Of a stretch of 11,199 bases of DNA, positions 8,082 to 11,199 are shown in pieces. The number at the start of each line of letters is the position of its first letter. Positions within the stretch are counted from its first letter, which is position 1. Below the pieces are notes generated by a model that had not been told where the DNA came from, searched no databases, and was given only the letters and a program-made list of their open reading frames with translations. The stretch comes from Oscillospiraceae bacterium (lineage in GTDB: Bacteria > Bacillota > Clostridia > Oscillospirales > Oscillospiraceae), in the NCBI GenBank assembly GCA_017936205.1, contig JAGBGB010000087.1:1-11199 (forward strand), read 5' to 3'. A program made the position numbers and the translations under genes.

Positions 8082-9911
8082 TTATTTCGAAAGAAATCTC
8101 AGCAAAATGGTTGCGATCTGTTCCCGAGATGCCAGACGGTGGGGCATGAGGAAGCTCCCCTCTGCGGTGGCAATGCCGGTGATCAGACCGGTAGCCACTG
8201 CCCAGTTCATTTCTGCTTCTGCCCAGGAGGAAAGGACCGAAGCATCCGGGAATCGTTCTGACAAGGAGGGCTCTGCTTCCTCATAGGCTTGGATCAGCTT
8301 AGCATAGCGGCAGAACATTACGGCGATCTGCTCTCTCGTGATCGGCTTATTCGGCTGAAAGGTACCGTCCCCATAGCCTTGTACCACCCCTGCATCGCTT
8401 GCCCAGGTCACCGCCCGGGCATACCATGCACTCTGCTCCACATCCGTGAAGGAATTGCTTCCCTCCACCTCAGGGCTGCCCTCCATGCGGTAAAGCACCA
8501 TGACCATCATTGCGCGGGTAAAGGGATTCTTTGGTGCAAATTTCGTGTTGGACACGCCTACCATCAGCCCCTGCTCAACCACAAAGTCGATCCCCTGGTG
8601 AGCCCAGTTTCCTACAGGGGGCATATCTGCAAAGCCCCGACCGGGACAGCTCGTGCCACCGTCACAGGGAAGCTCCCGGGAAAGGGGACTAAGGGTGATC
8701 TCCTCGCAGTGTAGGATCACATCCTCCCAGGCACTGTTGAAGGTATCTGCCTGACTGTAGGAGACAGTGATGTATGTATCCTCTTCTATTTCCTTAAGAA
8801 CAGAGAATTGCAGCAGGAACAGCTCCCCATCCTCCTCCATGTTCTCCGTACCGCTCCATACCAAAACCAGACTCCCCTCCCGAGTCAAATGATAGGAAAA
8901 CATTCCCTCAGACAGGAGGGCGCTGCGGTCAACGGAGCTAAGCTGCAGCACAGCCGGATCGTAAGTCATATGGAGCTTCAAGCCCATAAGTCCGGGGTTC
9001 CCCGCGATCCATACGGGAACAGTCACAGTGGGCTCCGTCTGCTGTATCCGTGGGCCATAGATCCGCCCATTCCCGGCTTGGACGGAGAGCTGTGCAGGAT
9101 GGCAGCTTATGCCACCGTCAAAGCTCCATTCCAGCGTATAGCTGCCGACCCGGCAGTGCTTGATGCGGAAGGTCAGCCGAAGAAGCTGCCCGTCTCCCCT
9201 TTCCTTCCCCAGGGGCTTTGTGGAGATGCGCAGTGTCCCGTCCTCGGACTCCATATGGTCCACTGACAGCAATATGCCCTGTGCTTCAACAAAGTGCAGG
9301 GCTGCAGCATCATAGCGTAGGCTCAGCACGCCCCCTGCCATACCGGGATTATCTGCGATGCTCAGGAAAATATCCACAGCCTCTCCTATAGCGGCACTGT
9401 AGCTGCCGCTGTAGAGCAGGGGCTGTGTATCTGCCTTCTTCAAGGTGACTGTGGCTGCCTTACAGGGCAGCTCCAATCGTTCATAGCTCTCGTTGAAGGT
9501 ATGGGCACTGTTACAGCGGAGCTCCATCGGATAGCTTCCGTAAGCTTCTCCCTTCACCGCAAATTCCACCGTAAACAGAATTCCATCCCAATAGCAGCCC
9601 TCCGTACCGCTCCAAACCACCTGCAGTGTTCCCTGTGCCGAGTCTCCATCGTGGTCAAACAGGCCCTTCGACCACAGCTCACCCGGCGTTACAGAGAGGA
9701 TGGTAAACAAAGTCGTATCATAATGCAGCTCTATGCCTGCCCCCATCAGTCCCCTGTTGTTCTCCACGGACACAGGAACCTTCAATACATCCTGATAGGT
9801 AGCGGAGGCAGCTCCGCCTCGGATCTGCATAGGCTCCGCTGCTCTCCCTGTAAGGGGAAGGGCGGAAAGCAGCAGCAACAGAGCCATACAGACAATTCCC
9901 ACTCGTTTCAT
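8082..9911 (-). CDS. S-layer-anchored scaffoldin: three cohesin-like domains plus three SLH domains
   Basis: 609 residues. Signal peptide 1-24 (MKRVG, Leu-rich core, GRAA). Three cohesin-like (PF00963 fold) domains follow: 27-158, 165-285 and 288-410. Domains 1 and 3 share the VVWSGT/LVWSGT strand, a DG.LF..F strand and a TFN motif near the end, also present in the cohesin of the gene upstream; domain 2 lacks these. A short linker with two Cys leads to SLH repeats at about 427-480 (FADMP, FTRAMMV), 487-540 (FTDVEQSAWY, GDGTFQPNKPITREQ) and 553-609 (FPDAS, ASREQIATILLRF). Three SLH repeats normally bind secondary cell-wall polymer, so this protein should sit on the wall and present cohesins outward, like the anchoring scaffoldins of cellulosome producers (family knowledge). 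It starts 1 nt after the stop of the upstream gene and 7 nt from an AGGAGG inside that gene, so translational coupling is likely. The partner in this window is the dockerin protein that follows. Domain calls are confident; binding specificity cannot be read. Confidence 0.95.
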   Translation of the reverse strand: MKRVGIVCMALLLLLSALPLTGRAAEPMQIRGGAASATYQDVLKVPVSVENNRGLMGAGIELHYDTTLFTILSVTPGELWSKGLFDHDGDSAQGTLQVVWSGTEGCYWDGILFTVEFAVKGEAYGSYPMELRCNSAHTFNESYERLELPCKAATVTLKKADTQPLLYSGSYSAAIGEAVDIFLSIADNPGMAGGVLSLRYDAAALHFVEAQGILLSVDHMESEDGTLRISTKPLGKERGDGQLLRLTFRIKHCRVGSYTLEWSFDGGISCHPAQLSVQAGNGRIYGPRIQQTEPTVTVPVWIAGNPGLMGLKLHMTYDPAVLQLSSVDRSALLSEGMFSYHLTREGSLVLVWSGTENMEEDGELFLLQFSVLKEIEEDTYITVSYSQADTFNSAWEDVILHCEEITLSPLSRELPCDGGTSCPGRGFADMPPVGNWAHQGIDFVVEQGLMVGVSNTKFAPKNPFTRAMMVMVLYRMEGSPEVEGSNSFTDVEQSAWYARAVTWASDAGVVQGYGDGTFQPNKPITREQIAVMFCRYAKLIQAYEEAEPSLSERFPDASVLSSWAEAEMNWAVATGLITGIATAEGSFLMPHRLASREQIATILLRFLSK

Positions 9912-9912
9912 A

Positions 9913-10779
9913 CTATTTCCTCCTTTTCAGCATCATAGCCCCAAGACCACCTAAGCTCACCGCTGCAATGAGGCACAGTGAGATCCCGATCCACGGCGTT
10001 TTCTTCGTCTGAACCGGGACCGGCTCCGGTAAGTCGGGAGCCCGTTCCGTACCGCCTTCCGTCTCAGAGCTTGGGGCTCCTGATCCCGTGAGGGGGCTTG
10101 TGTCCCTTTCCTCCCCCTGCTGAGGAGCTGCTGTCTGCTCACTTGAGGCAGCAGTCTCCGAGGGCTGTGTGTCGGCAGGGGGAAGCGTTGTCTCCTCCCT
10201 ATCGGGAGCAGAGCTTGCAGCCTGTGTCGTCGTCTGGGAAGCAGACGGGCTCCGGTCCTCTACGTTGACCGATCCGGAAGTCTGTCCGCTGTCTCCTGAG
10301 GGGGCACTCCCCCGGAGGATCACCCGGATGGGAGAAAGCTCCAGTACCACATCCTCCCAAAGCTCATTGAAGGTATCCTCCTGTACATAGGACAGTCTTA
10401 CCTCCCCCTGTGTGTCCCGGACTCCCTCCGGAACCTGAAAGCTTAAAACAAAAAGGCTGCCATCTCCCTGCACATCGGAGGTGCCGCACCATAGCACATG
10501 GATCCGTCCCTCCTGTGATAGGTCGCTCTCCAAAAGACCGGTCTGTGTCAGACTTCCCCGCTGCACCTCCGGGCTGCGCAGCAGCTCCTCGGGATACTCC
10601 ACCTCGATGCGGAAGCCCATGATCCCCATATTCCGGGTGATGCACACAGGGATCTGAATTTCCTCCCCGGCACAAGCCTCCACAGGCTCCCCCGTCACCG
10701 AGGCAGCCATAGCCATACACAGCAGCAAAGCCGCAAGCTGAAGGCAAAGCAGCACTCTCCTACCTATATGCAAGAACAT
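9913..10779 (-). CDS. Membrane-anchored single-cohesin surface protein
   Basis: 288 residues from ATG 10779. Signal peptide about 1-27 (HIGRRVLL, then a hydrophobic stretch). Residues 33-156 form one cohesin-like domain with the MGIMGFRIEVEYP strand, the HVLWCGT strand, DGSLFVLSF and EDTFNELWEDVVLEL, closely matching cohesins 1 and 3 of the next gene. Residues 157-258 are a Ser/Thr/Pro/Glu-rich stalk, followed by a membrane segment (263-284) and the tail KRRK. This layout is that of a cohesin held at the membrane on a flexible stalk. No LPXTG is present (the nearest is LPEPV at 250-254), so simple membrane retention is more likely than sortase attachment. It is the first gene of the operon. 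The start is uncertain: AAGGAGG ends only 1 nt before the ATG, while an in-frame TTG at 10773 lies 7 nt away and keeps the full signal peptide. Its last codons double as the ribosome binding site of the next gene. Confidence 0.9.
   Translation of the reverse strand: MFLHIGRRVLLCLQLAALLLCMAMAASVTGEPVEACAGEEIQIPVCITRNMGIMGFRIEVEYPEELLRSPEVQRGSLTQTGLLESDLSQEGRIHVLWCGTSDVQGDGSLFVLSFQVPEGVRDTQGEVRLSYVQEDTFNELWEDVVLELSPIRVILRGSAPSGDSGQTSGSVNVEDRSPSASQTTTQAASSAPDREETTLPPADTQPSETAASSEQTAAPQQGEERDTSPLTGSGAPSSETEGGTERAPDLPEPVPVQTKKTPWIGISLCLIAAVSLGGLGAMMLKRRK
9919..9927 (-). promoter_or_regulatory. Ribosome binding site of the cohesin-SLH gene, inside the upstream coding sequence
   Basis: AAAAGGAGG lies within the last codons of the membrane-anchored cohesin gene, where it encodes part of the KRRK tail. 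It sits 7 nt before ATG 9911. The upstream stop TAG (9913-9915) falls inside the spacer, so terminating ribosomes would be placed directly at the next start. Confidence 0.85.
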
Positions 10780-10780
10780 T

Positions 10781-10789
10781 CCTCCTTCC
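10781..10789 (-). promoter_or_regulatory. Ribosome binding site of the first gene (start-deciding)
   Basis: GGAAGGAGG on the minus strand ends 1 nt before ATG 10779 and 7 nt before the in-frame TTG at 10773. The spacing favours TTG and the codon type favours ATG; either leaves an intact signal peptide. Confidence 0.7.
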
Positions 10790-10834
10790 CAAACCGTAGG
10801 ATTCCCATGAAGGGATTAATAACATACATTCTTA

Positions 10835-10852
10835 AATGTAATCGCTTACATT
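10835..10852. promoter_or_regulatory. cre-like operator / perfect inverted repeat in the operon leader
   Basis: The arms AATGTAA (10835-10841) and TTACATT (10846-10852) are perfect inverted repeats around TCGC. The 14-bp core at 10837-10850, TGTAATCGCTTACA (TGTAAGCGATTACA on the other strand), matches the cre consensus TGWAANCGNTNWCA at every defined position. It lies about 40-57 nt downstream of the predicted transcription start, where a bound CcpA or LacI-family repressor would act as a roadblock. Read as minus-strand RNA it could also fold into a 7-bp stem with a GCGA (GNRA-type) loop. The DNA-operator reading is preferred because of the consensus match; the regulator is not in the window. 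Confidence 0.6.
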
Positions 10853-10898
10853 CGCTTTGTTTGTAAAAACCGAAAATAACACAAAAAAGCTCACTATT

Positions 10899-10927
10899 AT
10901 TATAATAGATCCTCCGATTATTTGCAA
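10899..10927 (-). promoter_or_regulatory. Predicted sigma-A promoter of the operon
   Basis: On the minus strand, TTGCAA (10922-10927, 4 of 6 matches to TTGACA) is followed after exactly 17 nt by a perfect TATAAT (10899-10904). Transcription would begin near 10892, giving a leader of about 110 nt before the first gene. The -10 lies in a near-palindromic TATTATAATA, so a TATAAT also reads on the plus strand (10901-10906), but no -35 is correctly spaced there. This is the only convincing promoter found upstream of the four-gene operon. Confidence 0.65.
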
Positions 10928-10940
10928 GAATTTTCTGGAC

Positions 10941-10955
10941 AGATCTCCAAGATCT
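10941..10955. repeat. AGATCT pair upstream of the promoter
   Basis: Two AGATCT hexamers separated by CCA (TGG on the minus strand) lie 14 nt upstream of the predicted -35. Each is a palindrome, so the pair is both a direct and an inverted repeat. The position would suit an activator site, but it is short and may be chance. Confidence 0.25.
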
Positions 10956-11199
10956 TCCACAAACCGGGCTCATCCAAGCAGACAGACCACAACAGATAGT
11001 AGATCCCGACTGTGTGAGCTCCGCCGAGAATATAAAACAGCACTCTGTCCATAGACGATCAAATTCCGATTAAGGTTATCACCTTTAGTAAGGCTAACAG
11101 AAAATGTTGTGGAGCACATCCAATGAAGTTGCGGTTTTCCTTACAAAACACGTTATTTCAATGAATGATAAACCTATATATTGTACCAACCTTATTAAA

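Larger units (their letters stand above)
10780..11199. other. Intergenic region upstream of the operon, no gene seen
   Basis: These 420 bases are AT-richer than the coding DNA and hold the promoter, the cre-like repeat and the AGATCT pair. A weak 4-bp hairpin (TCCC/GGGA) lies at 10803-10815, and a short inverted repeat AAGGT-TATC-ACCTT at 11072-11085. On the plus strand an ATG at 11161 opens 13 codons to the right edge without a ribosome binding site. On the minus strand one frame is open from the edge for about 34 codons before TAG. Neither can be called a gene, and I see no RNA gene or clear terminator. Confidence 0.6.

Noticed and set aside
9992..10033. Possible sortase signal (LPEPV) before the C-terminal membrane segment of the first gene.
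   Set aside because: It does not fit LPXTG or a common variant, and the membrane segment begins about 8 residues after the motif with Lys-Lys between. A plain membrane anchor is simpler.
10690..10779. Possible lipoprotein signal peptide in the first gene (Cys21 in a Leu-rich core).
   Set aside because: The residue before Cys is Leu, not Gly/Ala/Ser, and the hydrophobic core continues past it; a SPase I-type site near AMAA is more likely.
10781..10820. Possible sequestering of the first ribosome binding site by CCCTTC in the leader.
   Set aside because: Only about 5 bp can pair and a competing 4-bp hairpin uses the same bases; no alternative structure typical of an attenuator or riboswitch is seen.
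11161..11199. Possible start of a plus-strand gene at the right edge.
   Set aside because: Only 13 codons are visible, without a ribosome binding site or a well-spaced promoter.

Overview
The window looks like part of a Gram-positive, Firmicutes/Clostridia-type genome, probably an anaerobe of the Oscillospiraceae/Ruminococcaceae or Lachnospiraceae kind. The reasons are S-layer homology (SLH) domains, cohesin and dockerin modules, InlB-type repeats, strong AGGAGG-class ribosome binding sites and signal peptides with short basic n-regions. The species cannot be named from the sequence. By eye the coding DNA is a little over half G+C, while the upstream intergenic region is clearly AT-richer.

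All four genes lie on the minus strand and read right to left as one tightly spaced operon. In transcription order: (D) 9913-10779, a secreted protein with one cohesin-like domain, a Ser/Thr/Pro-rich stalk and a C-terminal membrane anchor; (C) 8082-9911, a secreted protein with three cohesin-like domains followed by three SLH domains; (B) 2766-8060, a 1764-residue secreted multidomain protein ending in a dockerin; (A) <1-2730, a paralogue of B that runs off the left edge. The gaps are 1, 21 and 35 nt, and no terminator is visible between genes. The 420 bp to the right of D (10780-11199) hold a good sigma-A-like promoter (10899-10927) and, in the predicted leader, a perfect 7+7 bp inverted repeat. 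Its 14-bp core fits the catabolite-responsive element (cre) consensus of CcpA/LacI-family regulators.

The simplest model is a small cohesin-dockerin surface complex that is not a cellulosome. D (membrane-anchored) and C (wall- or S-layer-anchored) supply four cohesins. B supplies a dockerin and could plug into either. No carbohydrate-active enzyme is visible in the window. B and A instead carry a putative peptidoglycan-binding module, Ig/fibronectin-like folds and InlB/Listeria-Bacteroides-type repeats, so the cargo looks like adhesin or structural fibre material. B has a large N-terminal region I do not recognise. A begins with what looks like a cysteine-peptidase-like domain lacking its cysteine. 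These assignments come from reading the translated sequence; no database search was run.
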